64,000 bases of DNA from Actinomycetota bacterium (GTDB lineage Bacteria > Actinomycetota > Actinomycetes > S36-B12), in the NCBI GenBank assembly GCA_016870515.1, contig VGBL01000004.1, positions 1-64,000 on the forward strand, given 5' to 3'. Shown in pieces: positions 51,143-61,234 of the stretch; position 1 is the stretch's first letter, and the number at the start of each line of letters is the position of its first letter. Position numbers and translations under genes: made by a program. Below the pieces are notes generated by a model that was not told the origin of the DNA, did no database searches, and saw only the letters and a list, made by a program, of their open reading frames with translations.

Positions 51143-52105
51143 ATGCCCAGGAAGGTCCTCCTTGCTGCGCCGCGCGGATACTGCGCCGGTGTCGACCGTG
51201 CAGTGGTCACGGTCGAGAAGGCCCTGGAGCTCTACGGCCCTCCCGTCTACGTCCGCAAGCAGATCGTGCACAACAAATACGTCGTTTCGCATCTCGAGGA
51301 GAGCGGTGCGATCTTCGTCGACGAGCTCGAGGAGGTGCCGCAGGGCGCCACCGTGGTGTTCTCCGCCCACGGCGTGGCGCCCTCGGTCCATGCCCAGGCG
51401 GCCGATCGCGGCTTGAAGACCATCGATGCCACATGCCCCCTGGTCACCAAGGTCCACGCGGAGGCCAAGCGCTTCGCGGCCGAGGGCATGCAGATCCTCC
51501 TGATCGGCCACGAGGGTCATGAAGAGGTCGTCGGCACCATGGGGGAGGCGCCCGACGCCATGACGCTGGTCGAGAGCCCGGCCGATGCGGAGCTGGTGGC
51601 CGTTGATCCCGCGCGCCCTGTGGTGTGGCTGTCGCAGACGACACTGTCGGTCGACGAGACCTTGGAGACGGTGGATCGCTTGCGCGAGCGCATCCCCCAA
51701 CTGCAGAGCCCGCCAAGCGATGACATCTGCTACGCCACGCAAAACCGCCAGGCCGCGGTCAAGGAGATCTCGGCCCAGTGCGATCTGCTCATCGTGGTCG
51801 GCTCGGGCAACTCGTCGAACTCCGTTCGCCTCGTGGAGGTCAGCCTCGAGTCAGGCGCGCGCGCGTCCCATCGCGTCGACGGTGTCGACGAACTGCGCGA
51901 CGAGTGGCTCGTTGGCGTCGACACAGTTGGCCTCACGTCGGGTGCGTCCGTGCCGGAGGTGCTGGTCTCCGGCGTGCTTGGATGGCTGGCCGATCGCGGC
52001 TTCGCCGATGTCGAGGAGGTCACCTCCGCCGAGGAAACCCTCGTCTTCGCCCTGCCTCCCGAGCTCCGCCGCGACATGAAGGCGGCGGCGAAGGCGGGTT
52101 CGTAG
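51143..52105 (+). CDS. ispH: 4-hydroxy-3-methylbut-2-enyl diphosphate reductase
   Basis: IspH performs the last step of the methylerythritol phosphate isoprenoid pathway using a [4Fe-4S] cluster. The 320-residue protein shows the three cluster cysteines in [13 protein letters not shown] (Cys14), [11 protein letters not shown] and [11 protein letters not shown], and the YFSAHGVAP-like [12 protein letters not shown] and conserved SSNSVRL. The divergent xseAB genes and downstream DUF6542 gene match Rv1107c-Rv1111c. Confidence 0.96.
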   Translation: MPRKVLLAAPRGYCAGVDRAVVTVEKALELYGPPVYVRKQIVHNKYVVSHLEESGAIFVDELEEVPQGATVVFSAHGVAPSVHAQAADRGLKTIDATCPLVTKVHAEAKRFAAEGMQILLIGHEGHEEVVGTMGEAPDAMTLVESPADAELVAVDPARPVVWLSQTTLSVDETLETVDRLRERIPQLQSPPSDDICYATQNRQAAVKEISAQCDLLIVVGSGNSSNSVRLVEVSLESGARASHRVDGVDELRDEWLVGVDTVGLTSGASVPEVLVSGVLGWLADRGFADVEEVTSAEETLVFALPPELRRDMKAAAKAGS

Positions 52106-52113
52106 GCTCCGCG

Positions 52114-52143
52114 CTCGTCTAGCTGCAGCTCGTCTAGCTCCAG
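52114..52143 (+). repeat. Tandem duplication of a 15-mer
   Basis: CTCGTCTAGCTGCAG (52114-52128) is followed directly by CTCGTCTAGCTCCAG (52129-52143), differing at one base. The second copy contains the stop codon and last codons of the DUF6542 gene. Confidence 0.8.
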
Positions 52144-52817
52144 CGTGACCGGCGCACCAGTACGATCACGAAGGCGACCACCGTGGCCCCGAAGACCGAC
52201 AGCACGTTGTTGCCCAGCGTGATCAAGATCATGAGTGTCTCGTTGACGAGGAAGTCGCTGATCGGGCCCAGCGTGAGTTGCCCGGCAGTGATCACGGCCA
52301 GGAACATCGCGAGCGGAGGCGCGATCACGGCAATGGGCCAGTCGTCGCGGCGCACCATTAAGGCGCCGTAGATGCTCGCCGCGAGCAGGGCTACGCCGGT
52401 GATCCAGTTGACGGCGCCCACGACGGTGACGTCGGCGAAGGCGACCAATACCGTGACGCCGATGACGACGAGCCAGACCCCCGACGCGCGAATGCCCGGG
52501 GCTGCATGTGCACCTCGACGACCGCCGACGTAGGTCGTGCCCGCCACGGCTACGGCCGCATCGGCTACCGGGTCGTCGAGGAACGTGTCTTCGGCGGGTG
52601 AGGGCGTCACGATGGGGACCGGCTCCAAGATGGGAACCGGCGCCGCTGCGCCGAACTCCTTGTCGCCCAGGGTGACGGTCTTCAGGCCCACCGCCTGGTC
52701 GAGGCTGAGCGCTGGCACGGCGCCGCTGGCAGCGTCGCCGTCGGCTCGCAGGGAGCGGAACAGTCGGCCCGTCGGTGCGCCGCCCCTGGCCTCCCCGGCG
52801 GCTGTGCCGTCACTCAC
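52134..52817 (-). CDS. DUF6542-like membrane protein
   Basis: The 227-residue protein has a hydrophilic N-terminal 105 residues and four helices in the C-terminal half (GIRASGVWLVVIGVTVLVAFADV, GAVNWITGVALLAASIYGALM, WPIAVIAPPLAMFLAVITAGQL, LGNNVLSVFGATVVAFVIVLV). Position between ispH and ychF corresponds to Rv1111c. The DUF6542 assignment rests on layout and synteny, not on a profile search. GTG 52817 is supported by TAGCCT 7 nt upstream. Confidence 0.75.
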   Translation of the reverse strand: MSDGTAAGEARGGAPTGRLFRSLRADGDAASGAVPALSLDQAVGLKTVTLGDKEFGAAAPVPILEPVPIVTPSPAEDTFLDDPVADAAVAVAGTTYVGGRRGAHAAPGIRASGVWLVVIGVTVLVAFADVTVVGAVNWITGVALLAASIYGALMVRRDDWPIAVIAPPLAMFLAVITAGQLTLGPISDFLVNETLMILITLGNNVLSVFGATVVAFVIVLVRRSRWS

Positions 52818-52824
52818 GCGGGCA

Positions 52825-52830
52825 AGGCTA
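52825..52830 (-). promoter_or_regulatory. Leaderless -10 box (TAGCCT) for DUF6542-like gene
   Basis: On the minus strand TAGCCT ends 7 nt before GTG 52817; it overlaps the 3' end of rmuC. Confidence 0.5.
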
Positions 52831-53898
52831 CGGGAGCGTCTCGCGAATCCGTTGCGCCAGGACGGTCACCTCGGGGACCGTGCCGTCGCCGACCCCGTGG
52901 TCGGCCAGTCGTCGGGCTGACACGAGGACCCGGCCATCGAGGGATCCGACCATGCGGTTGTAGTGGGAGACGGCCGCGTCGAGGGAGGAGCCCATCTTGC
53001 GCACATGGTCGACGTAGACGACCAGTCGCTCGTGCAGCTCGCGTCCGAGACTGTGGATCTCGCGTGCGTTGTCGGCGATCGCCTCGCGCCGCCACACGTG
53101 GGCCACCGTGCGCATGAGCGCCAGGAGCGTCGTCGGTGTCGCCACGATCACATTGCGCGCGAAGGCTCGATCGAGGAGGGCCGGGTCGTCGCGGAGGGCA
53201 ATGCCCAGCATGGATTCGGCAGGGAGGAAGAGCACGACCGCCTCGATCGAGTCGTCGTAGCGACGCCAGTAGTCCTTGGATCCGAGTCGATCGACATGAG
53301 CCGACACATCGCGGGCGTGCTGGGAGTAGAGCTCGCCGCGTCGTGTCGCGTCGTCGCTTGCCTCCGCCTCGAGCAGTGCCGCCAGCGGGACCTTGGCATC
53401 GACGATCAACCGACGGCCTGAGCCGAGGTCGATGACCAGATCGGGTCTTGAGCCAGCGTCGTCGCCCGCCCGCACGTCTTGCTCGACGAAATGCACCCGA
53501 TCGATCAGGCCGGCGGCCTCGACGAGTCGGCGCAGGTGCGCCTCGCCCCACCGACCGCGCACGTCGACGCGACCCAGCGCAGCCGCTAGCTGCCCGGTCT
53601 CGCGTCGGAGCACCTCGGTCGTGGCCTCGACATGTCGCAGGTGCTCGCCGATCTCGGTACGCAAACCCGCCTGGTCGCTGCGCCGCAGCGCCTCGGCCTC
53701 GTCGAGTCGGCGCCCCAGTCGATCGAGCGCACCCTGGACAGGCGCGAGGTCGAAGCCGTCGACACCGACGCCAGCGCCCACGCCAGCGCTGACGCGGCGA
53801 CGGCCCGCGACGTAGGCGCCGACTCCCACCGCGCCCACGACGACGGCGAGCAGGAAGAGGAGGAGGGGCGAACTGAGGCCGCTATCAATAGTGGTCAT
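52828..53898 (-). CDS. rmuC: DNA recombination protein RmuC
   Basis: RmuC limits DNA inversion at short inverted repeats in E. coli and has a nuclease-like fold. The 356-residue protein has an N-terminal helix (LLLFLLAVVVGAVGVGAYVAG), a coiled-coil region (residues 50-105), and the RmuC domain with RGRWGEAHLRRLVEAAGL, PDLVIDLGSGRRLIVDAKVPL and LFLPAESML. ATG 53898 is the natural start; the longer upstream frame is antisense to a pseudogene region. Confidence 0.93.
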   Translation of the reverse strand: MTTIDSGLSSPLLLFLLAVVVGAVGVGAYVAGRRRVSAGVGAGVGVDGFDLAPVQGALDRLGRRLDEAEALRRSDQAGLRTEIGEHLRHVEATTEVLRRETGQLAAALGRVDVRGRWGEAHLRRLVEAAGLIDRVHFVEQDVRAGDDAGSRPDLVIDLGSGRRLIVDAKVPLAALLEAEASDDATRRGELYSQHARDVSAHVDRLGSKDYWRRYDDSIEAVVLFLPAESMLGIALRDDPALLDRAFARNVIVATPTTLLALMRTVAHVWRREAIADNAREIHSLGRELHERLVVYVDHVRKMGSSLDAAVSHYNRMVGSLDGRVLVSARRLADHGVGDGTVPEVTVLAQRIRETLP

Positions 53899-54199
53899 GC
53901 GCCCACGCTGACAGGGGGGTCTGACAGTCGCGAGGGAACGGCGAGCCCCCCACGTGCTCAGGGGGACATGATCAAGGGTGGGGGCCCGGGACACGTGGGT
54001 CTGGTAGCGCCGCCCCAGCGGGCTGGCCCACACGGGGTCGGGCGGTTCGTGAGGGTCGCGTGGCCCCTCGTCGTGAACGGCCCAGCCGGACCCCTGGCGT
54101 CCCCGAATGTGACGCGGGCAGGTGGTCGGCGTCGGCGTTGGCCGAGCGCACTTCGCACGACGGGTGCTTGCATCGACACTCGCGCGAACGCAGGACGCG

Positions 54200-54674
54200 T
54201 GCGAGCTTCGCGTCTGGGAACGCCGGGTGCCCTCATCGAGCAGGTAGTCGCCACGGGCTGGGCAATGCGCACGACCAGGTCGGCCGCAACCTGCAGGGCC
54301 ACTACTACCCCGGCGCCGTCGGCTTGGGTGGCGCGTGTGATGGGCCCGGTGCGGCAGATCCCGAGCCCCGATGCGCGCGTGACCCTCGACCCGACCGTGC
54401 GCGATCGCTGGGGCATCCCGGTCGCTCGGCTCTCCGGCGCCACCCATCCGCAGACAGTCCGCACGGCGGAGCACATGTATGCGCGGGCAGGGGAGTGGCT
54501 GACCGCCTCCGGCGCGCAGCAGACCTGGGGCTCGCCCCCCAGGAGGAAACTCGGCGGAGGGCAGCAACGGGCACCGCCCGCATGGGCGATGACCCAGCAA
54601 GCTCGGTGACCGACCGCTGGAGCCGGGTCCACGGCCACGACAACCCTTTGGTGGCCGATGGGAGTTTCGGGTAG
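54200..54674 (+). pseudogene. Degraded GMC-family oxidoreductase
   Basis: Three frames on the plus strand, in sequence, encode pieces of a GMC oxidoreductase: GLGNAHDQVGRNLQGHYYPGAV, then DPTVRDRWGIPVARLSGATHPQTVRTAEHMYARAGEWLTASGA, then RMGDDPASSVTDRWSRVHGHDNPLVADGS. Order and motifs fit the C-terminal half of glucose-methanol-choline enzymes. At least two frameshifts separate them, and the usual FPT-N-P-LT end after VADGS is missing because of a stop at 54672. No FAD-binding N-terminus is visible; 53899-54199 holds no recognisable gene. Confidence 0.8.
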
Positions 54675-54696
54675 GCGGTGCCGACCCTTCCTGCTA

Positions 54697-55719
54697 TCAG
54701 GCCACCGCGGCGGTCTGCCATGGATCAGTATCAGGGGGGCCGAGCGTGTAGTGGATAGTGACCGCGCCGTCGATCTGGGCGACGATGGCGCCGAAGGTGA
54801 ACCAGTCGCGGTCGTCGCGCCGGGGCTCGCACAGTGGCTCGGTGCTGAGCAGATGCATGAGGCTGTTTGCACTCGTGATTGAGGGTAGGGCGGCTTCCAG
54901 GGCTGATTGGCGAAGTGCGCTTGAACCGTCAGCGCCGGTGCTGGCATGTGGGTCAATGTCTGTACTCGCGAGCGGATGGTTGGCATGGCCAAAACTGATG
55001 TTGGCCTCCGCCGAGGCGGTTGCGCCATGCGCTGAACACTCGATGCTGGCCGACATCATCTGGCCGTGAGGCCCACGCCCCACGATGGCGTAGTGCTGAC
55101 CGGAGGCATGTGGCACGGAGCGAAGGAAGTCGAGTGCGCGTTGGGCATCGGGCTGCGCCAGGGCGCCTCTGAGGGCAAACGCGACGGGTAGGCCAGAAGC
55201 ACTGTGCGTGAGCATCGTGAGCGCATTGACGCACAGGCCAAAGCCCATGCTGGACGCTCCGCACAGACCCACCATCCCGGCTGAGGTCAAGACGGCAAGG
55301 GTCGCGCTGTCGTCGTGATGTGAGACGAGGCACTGGCTGCCATCGAGGACTCGGTCGAGGTCCATGGTCTGACCCACGAGGGCCGGGGGGCCCACACTTG
55401 CGATGCTGCTGCACGCGTCGCGATACCGATCTGCCTGTGACCACCACCAGTATTCGTCCATCAGGTTGTGCGCTAGAAGGTCAGCGAATCGAGCATCGGC
55501 TCCGACTGCTATGCCCTTCAGTTCCGTGAAGAGATGGGGTGTGTGCTGGGTGATTGCCGGTAGGAAGTTTGTGCTGGTCAGGAATCTGTCAACTCCATCA
55601 GGTCCCCCCATTGAGTCAATGACCCGATGCACCACGTCGTGGATGTCGGCGCGTAGGTGTTCGCCCTGAGACAGCCCTCGTGTCCGGGAGTCGCCGTACA
55701 CGGCAAGGGTATGTGGCAT
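54697..55719 (-). CDS. Peptidase C45/acyl-CoA:6-APA acyltransferase-like Ntn hydrolase
   Basis: The 340-residue protein resembles the C45 (AAT-like) family: an upstream HNLMDEYWWW segment, then DACSSIASVGPPALVGQTMDLD in which Cys103 would be the N-terminal nucleophile after self-cleavage, and VLTSAGMVGLCGASSMGFGLCVNALT. Family members hydrolyse or transfer acyl groups from amides or peptides. The base composition is less GC-biased than neighbours, hinting at acquisition. TAGCCT ends 7 nt before ATG 55719, which also marks the start. Confidence 0.83.
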   Translation of the reverse strand: MPHTLAVYGDSRTRGLSQGEHLRADIHDVVHRVIDSMGGPDGVDRFLTSTNFLPAITQHTPHLFTELKGIAVGADARFADLLAHNLMDEYWWWSQADRYRDACSSIASVGPPALVGQTMDLDRVLDGSQCLVSHHDDSATLAVLTSAGMVGLCGASSMGFGLCVNALTMLTHSASGLPVAFALRGALAQPDAQRALDFLRSVPHASGQHYAIVGRGPHGQMMSASIECSAHGATASAEANISFGHANHPLASTDIDPHASTGADGSSALRQSALEAALPSITSANSLMHLLSTEPLCEPRRDDRDWFTFGAIVAQIDGAVTIHYTLGPPDTDPWQTAAVA

Positions 55720-55726
55720 GTCGCCC

Positions 55727-55732
55727 AGGCTA
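55727..55732 (-). promoter_or_regulatory. Leaderless -10 box (TAGCCT) for C45-type gene
   Basis: On the minus strand TAGCCT ends 7 nt before ATG 55719. Confidence 0.5.
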
Positions 55733-56330
55733 GTGGACCGCCCTACGCCGAGCCTGCGAAGAGACACACTCGTCGCTGCCGAACAGCAAGCACTGGCGTG
55801 GGACGAGATGCAGGGGCTCATCGCTTTCGTGTGGTTGATGCCAGGCGCTCTACCGTGCCTGAACTACGCCGTCGCGGCGGTTGCGGGCGGTGGGATCCCA
55901 ATGACCTGTGGTGGGGCTGCTGCATGGGTAGACATCAGGGACGCTGCCATGTACAGCGGAGAAAACCTGCCGTTCGGAATGGGTTTCCAGGACGCTGATC
56001 AAGTTGAGAGCCTTTACCAGCTCGTAAGCACGTCCACGTCGCAGTAGTTCGAGGTCGGCCGCGAAGCGCAGACAGTCGTGCACCGCCCCTCGGACAGGTC
56101 GCGGCCCGCGGCATCGACGCAGCCGGACAGCTTGGACACTCCCTCGTAGACTGCGCGGCGGCCAGGCGCGGCCCGGGCGCGATCGACTCCTGCGGGCACC
56201 CCGTCGGGTCGGTGACGTCGCGCCATCCATCGGCCATGCAGTGAACCTAGATCGGGGGTCTGACACTGCGAATTCGCGCGCACGCGAAGCCTGTGAACAA
56301 CCGCCCATCGAGCGGTACACACCGTCGGCC
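55733..56330. other. Roughly 600 bases without a supported gene
   Basis: Several overlapping frames on both strands run through this stretch, but none shows a known motif, a ribosome-binding site or a -10 box, and none is clearly favoured. A minus-strand frame near 55990-56090 (DCLRFAADLELLRRGRAYELVKALN) has protein-like composition and could be a gene remnant. The stretch has slightly lower GC than its flanks. Confidence 0.4.
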
Positions 56331-56336
56331 TAGGAT
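56331..56336 (+). promoter_or_regulatory. Leaderless -10 box (TAGGAT) for ychF
   Basis: TAGGAT ends 8 nt before GTG 56345. Confidence 0.55.
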
Positions 56337-56344
56337 CGCGCGTT

Positions 56345-57418
56345 GTGGCGCTCACCATCGGCATCGTCGGACTCCCCAACGTCGGCAAGTCGACCCTCTT
56401 CAATGCCCTCACCGAGAACGACGTCCTCGCGGCGAACTATCCATTCGCGACGATCGAGCCCAACACCGGTGTCGTCGAGGTGCCCGACCCGCGACTGCCG
56501 GTGCTCGCGCAGCTGTTCAACTCCGAGCGCATCCTCCCTGCGACGGTGACCTTTGTCGACATCGCCGGCATCGTCAAGGGTGCGAGCGAGGGCGCGGGGC
56601 TGGGCAACCAGTTCCTCGCGCACATCCGCGAATCCGATGCCATCTGCCAGGTGCTCCGCGCGTTCGGCGATCCCGATGTCGTGCACGTCGAGGGCCGCGT
56701 CGATCCCGCCGAGGATCTGGCCACCATCAACACCGAGCTGATCCTCGCCGACCTGCAGACCCTGGAGAAGGCGATCCCGCGCCTGCAGAAGGAGGCCCGC
56801 CTCAGCAAGGACCGGGTCGAGGCCCTCGCGGCTGCCGAGAAGGCGCAGGAGGTCCTCAACGCCGGCACGACGATCTTCGCGTCGGGCATGGATCCCGCAC
56901 CCATCCGCGAACTCTTCCTGCTGACCGCCAAGCCCTTCCTGTACGTCGTCAACGCCGACGAGGACCAACTGTCGGATCCGTCGTTCCGACAGAAGCTGCG
57001 CGACCTCCTCGCGCCCGCAGAGGTGGTCTTCCTCGACGCGAAGATCGAATCCGAGCTCGTGGGTCTCGACCACGCGGAGGCCCTGGAGCTCTTGGAATCC
57101 ATCGGCCAGGACGAGTCGGGCCTCGACGCGCTCGCGCGCGTGGGCTTCGACACGCTCGGCCTGCAGACGTATCTGACCGCCGGACCCAAGGAGGCCCGCG
57201 CCTGGACGATCCGCAAGGGCGCGACGGCGCCGGAGGCTGCCGGCGTCATCCACACCGACTTCCAGAAGGGCTTCATCAAGGCCGAGATCGTGTCGTTCGA
57301 CGACCTGGTCGACGCCGGGTCGATGGCCGAGGCGAAGTCGCGCGGCAAGGTGCGCATGGAAGGCAAGGACTACGTCATGCACGACGGAGACGTCGTCGAG
57401 TTCCGGTTCAACGTCTAG
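56345..57418 (+). CDS. ychF: Redox-regulated ATPase/GTP-binding protein YchF
   Basis: YchF (OLA1 family) binds ribosomes and hydrolyses ATP. The 357-residue protein has the G1 motif GLPNVGKST (residues 9-17), DIAGIVKGASEGAGLGNQFLAHIRE (G3 and switch II), a coiled-coil central domain and a C-terminal TGS domain ending in DGDVVEFRFNV. The non-canonical G4 motif, NADE instead of NKxD, is visible in LYVVNADEDQ, which explains its ATP preference. Confidence 0.96.
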   Translation: MALTIGIVGLPNVGKSTLFNALTENDVLAANYPFATIEPNTGVVEVPDPRLPVLAQLFNSERILPATVTFVDIAGIVKGASEGAGLGNQFLAHIRESDAICQVLRAFGDPDVVHVEGRVDPAEDLATINTELILADLQTLEKAIPRLQKEARLSKDRVEALAAAEKAQEVLNAGTTIFASGMDPAPIRELFLLTAKPFLYVVNADEDQLSDPSFRQKLRDLLAPAEVVFLDAKIESELVGLDHAEALELLESIGQDESGLDALARVGFDTLGLQTYLTAGPKEARAWTIRKGATAPEAAGVIHTDFQKGFIKAEIVSFDDLVDAGSMAEAKSRGKVRMEGKDYVMHDGDVVEFRFNV

Positions 57419-57427
57419 GAGCACGCA

Positions 57428-57817
57428 ATGGCCAACCTCGCCTACTCCATCGAGCGCACATACCCCGTCGAGCCCGGGGCGATGTGGCACGCCTGGACCG
57501 ACGTAAGCGCTCTCGAGCAGTGGTACGCGCCCACGGAGCTCAGCGTCGTGCCCGGCTCGGTCGTCTCCGACCCTGTCGAAGGCGGGCGTTGGGCTGTGGC
57601 CGTCGACGCGACCGCCTACGGCCACATCGCCTACTTCTGGGGCCGCTACACGGAGGTCGAGCCCCGCCACGACATCGTCACCGACATGGAGGCGCGGGAC
57701 GGCGGCACCCGGGTGAGGTTCGCCCAATGCGGCCAGATGCCCGCCGACCAGGCCGCGATGGCGCAAGCGGGCATGGAGAGCTACTTCGACTCCCTCGGGG
57801 AGTACCTCGCTCGCTGA
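57428..57817 (+). CDS. SRPBCC/AHSA1-like domain protein
   Basis: The 129-residue protein has the START/Bet v1-like AHSA1 pattern: YSIERTYPVEPGAMWHAWTDVSALEQWYAP at the start and a final amphipathic helix (GMESYFDSLGEYL). Members bind hydrophobic ligands or act as Hsp90 activator-like domains; the ligand is unknown. AGGAG lies 8 nt before ATG 57428, overlapping the ychF stop, so it is likely cotranscribed with ychF. Confidence 0.87.
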   Translation: MANLAYSIERTYPVEPGAMWHAWTDVSALEQWYAPTELSVVPGSVVSDPVEGGRWAVAVDATAYGHIAYFWGRYTEVEPRHDIVTDMEARDGGTRVRFAQCGQMPADQAAMAQAGMESYFDSLGEYLAR

Positions 57818-58432
57818 CTAGCGTCCGGCGGGCAGTGGGCGCAGTCCCTCGGACCTCAACTCCAGCGCCGCCAGCTCGCCGATGACGCGCTGATCGCCTC
57901 GGCGCCACGCCCCCGCCGGATCGTCGCTGATCTTCGCGAGCAGGTGGAGCGGCTGGCGCGCCATCGCGCGCAGGGCAAAGAGGTCGAGGTCCTCCGTGGA
58001 GTCCAGGAACCGCTTGGCCGCAGTCGCTCGGCGAATGAACGCCACGCGTATCGGCACCCACAGCATCGCCCACGATGCGATGCCGAGCACCGCGAGCGCG
58101 ATGGCGAGGAAGCGTGCCAGCATCCCGACCGCATCGGCCGCGGTCTGCCCGGCCGCGGCGATGGACTCCGACGCGCCAGCCATGCCGTCGAAGGGTGACT
58201 GAAGCGCGTCTCCGATGAAGGGAACTCCGCCGACGGCGTCGCCCGCCGACGTGAAGCGACCAGCCAGGTCTGTCGCTCCGTCTGCGACCGCAAGCCCGGG
58301 AGCGGCGAGGTTCATCACGAGGTCGTAGACGCGAAGTGCCGCCCAGATCCACAGTGCGCTCCACGCAAGGAGCCAGATATCGCCCGCGATCTGTCGAGTA
58401 CGTCGGGCAGGAATCTCCGAATACCAGGTCAT
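57818..58432 (-). CDS. Membrane protein of unknown function, 204 residues
   Basis: Two hydrophobic regions frame an Ala/Gly-rich, probably extracytoplasmic loop: IWLLAWSALWIWAALRVYDLVMNL near the N-terminus and LARFLAIALAVLGIASWAMLWVPIRVAFI at residues 105-133. The C-terminal 70 residues are basic and helical (RRATAAKRFLDSTEDLDLFALRAMARQPLHLLAKI). I recognise a family resemblance to hypothetical actinobacterial membrane proteins but cannot name it. ATG 58432 has TAGGGT 6 nt upstream, shared in part with the divergent promoter. It abuts the SRPBCC gene tail-to-tail. Confidence 0.72.
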   Translation of the reverse strand: MTWYSEIPARRTRQIAGDIWLLAWSALWIWAALRVYDLVMNLAAPGLAVADGATDLAGRFTSAGDAVGGVPFIGDALQSPFDGMAGASESIAAAGQTAADAVGMLARFLAIALAVLGIASWAMLWVPIRVAFIRRATAAKRFLDSTEDLDLFALRAMARQPLHLLAKISDDPAGAWRRGDQRVIGELAALELRSEGLRPLPAGR

Positions 58433-58438
58433 GTGGGC

Positions 58439-58444
58439 ACCCTA
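58439..58444 (-). promoter_or_regulatory. Leaderless -10 box (TAGGGT) for 204-residue membrane protein
   Basis: On the minus strand TAGGGT ends 6 nt before ATG 58432. It shares TA (58443-58444) with the divergent box. Confidence 0.5.
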
Positions 58445-58448
58445 GGAT
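58443..58448 (+). promoter_or_regulatory. Leaderless -10 box (TAGGAT) for ACT-domain protein
   Basis: TAGGAT ends 6 nt before ATG 58455, overlapping the opposite -10 box. Confidence 0.55.
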
Positions 58449-58454
58449 GCGCGC

Positions 58455-58841
58455 ATGGCTGACATGAGCATCTCTCTCCAACGCGTTCCCGGTGAGTACG
58501 CCGTGCATCGCCTGGCACCGGCTGCCGACGTCCCGGCGCAGGTGTGGCAGTCGCCCTTCGTCTCGGTATCGCGTTCGACCGATGAGCTCAGCATCATCAC
58601 CGACGCTGGCATTCACGTCGAGGCGCAGAACACGCAGGGCCCGTGGCGCGCCTATCGCGTGCCCGGCAGCATCGACTTCACCGCCGTGGGCATCATGTCG
58701 GCGCTCACCGCGCCGCTGGCCGCGGCAGGCCTTGGCATCCTCGGCGTCTCCACCTACGACACTGACTACATCCTCGTGCGTGCTGATGCCGCGGAGGCAG
58801 CCGAGACGACCTGGCGCGAGGCGGGCATCGAGATCGCATGA
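58455..58841 (+). CDS. ACT-domain (CASTOR-like) protein
   Basis: The 128-residue protein resembles the double ACT (ACT_7/CASTOR-type) amino-acid-binding family: WQSPFVSVSRSTDELSIITD and then VGIMSALTAPLAAAGLGILGVSTYDTDYILV, the latter the typical second ACT edge. Such stand-alone proteins are common and are presumed amino-acid sensors. ATG 58455 has TAGGAT 6 nt upstream. It overlaps the Nudix gene by 4 bases (ATGA). Confidence 0.87.
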   Translation: MADMSISLQRVPGEYAVHRLAPAADVPAQVWQSPFVSVSRSTDELSIITDAGIHVEAQNTQGPWRAYRVPGSIDFTAVGIMSALTAPLAAAGLGILGVSTYDTDYILVRADAAEAAETTWREAGIEIA

Positions 58842-59221
58842 CGGTCGTCGTCGCGGCCGCCATCGAGCGAGACGGTCGCTATCTCGCCGCGCGTCGCACG
58901 CGTCCGGCGTGGGCGGCGGGTCGATGGGAGTTCCCCGGCGGCAAGGTCGAGCCAGGCGAGACCGAGCAGCAGGCCCTCGTGCGCGAGATCCGCGAGGAAC
59001 TCGGTGTCGAGATTGAGGTGGTTGGTCGCATTTCGGGGGAGTGGGCGCTGCACGACGACCTCGTCCTGCACCTGTACGTCGCGCGCCTCGCGGCAGGCGA
59101 GCCGCAGCCTTTGGACCACCACGACGAACTCCGCTGGGTCGCCCCGAATGAGTTCGATGAGATCGAGTGGCTCGAGTCAGATCGCGAGGCCGTCGACGCC
59201 CTAGCCAGGAGCGACACGTAG
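58838..59221 (+). CDS. Nudix hydrolase, MutT-like
   Basis: The 127-residue protein has a complete Nudix box, GGKVEPGETEQQALVREIREELG (residues 34-56), and WEFPGG just before it, as in MutT-type (d)NTP pyrophosphohydrolases that sanitise 8-oxo-dGTP. A specific substrate is not proven. It is translationally coupled to the ACT protein (ATGA), and its TAG stop (59219-59221) doubles as the first half of the typA -10 box. Confidence 0.92.
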   Translation: MTVVVAAAIERDGRYLAARRTRPAWAAGRWEFPGGKVEPGETEQQALVREIREELGVEIEVVGRISGEWALHDDLVLHLYVARLAAGEPQPLDHHDELRWVAPNEFDEIEWLESDREAVDALARSDT

Positions 59222-59224
59222 AGT
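59219..59224 (+). promoter_or_regulatory. Leaderless -10 box (TAGAGT) for typA, formed by upstream stop codon
   Basis: TAGAGT ends 6 nt before ATG 59231. Its TAG is the Nudix gene's stop codon. Confidence 0.55.
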
Positions 59225-59230
59225 CATCCG

Positions 59231-61103
<1,873 letters not shown>

Positions 61104-61105
<2 letters not shown>

Positions 61106-61120
61106 GGGGACGTCCCCCTC
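61104..61120 (+). terminator. Candidate hairpin at typA stop
   Basis: GAGGGG (61104-61109) pairs with CCCCTC (61115-61120), closing a 5-base loop, directly at the typA stop codon. There is no T-run, so termination is only a possibility. Confidence 0.35.
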
Positions 61121-61234
61121 ACGGGGGTCGCGATCCGATCACGATCCCGAGGCGTTCACCGGACCGCCCCAAATGGGGGGCTACTCGGGCGTACAGTGCG
61201 ACCGTCCCGGCCCCGGGGCGGAGAGGCGGATTGC

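Noticed and set aside
55718-56320. Overlapping frames on both strands after the C45-type gene
   Set aside because: No motif, ribosome-binding site or promoter box separates them, so I could not support any as a gene.
56330-57766. 478-codon minus-strand frame opposite ychF
   Set aside because: Antisense shadow of ychF and the SRPBCC gene; no motifs.
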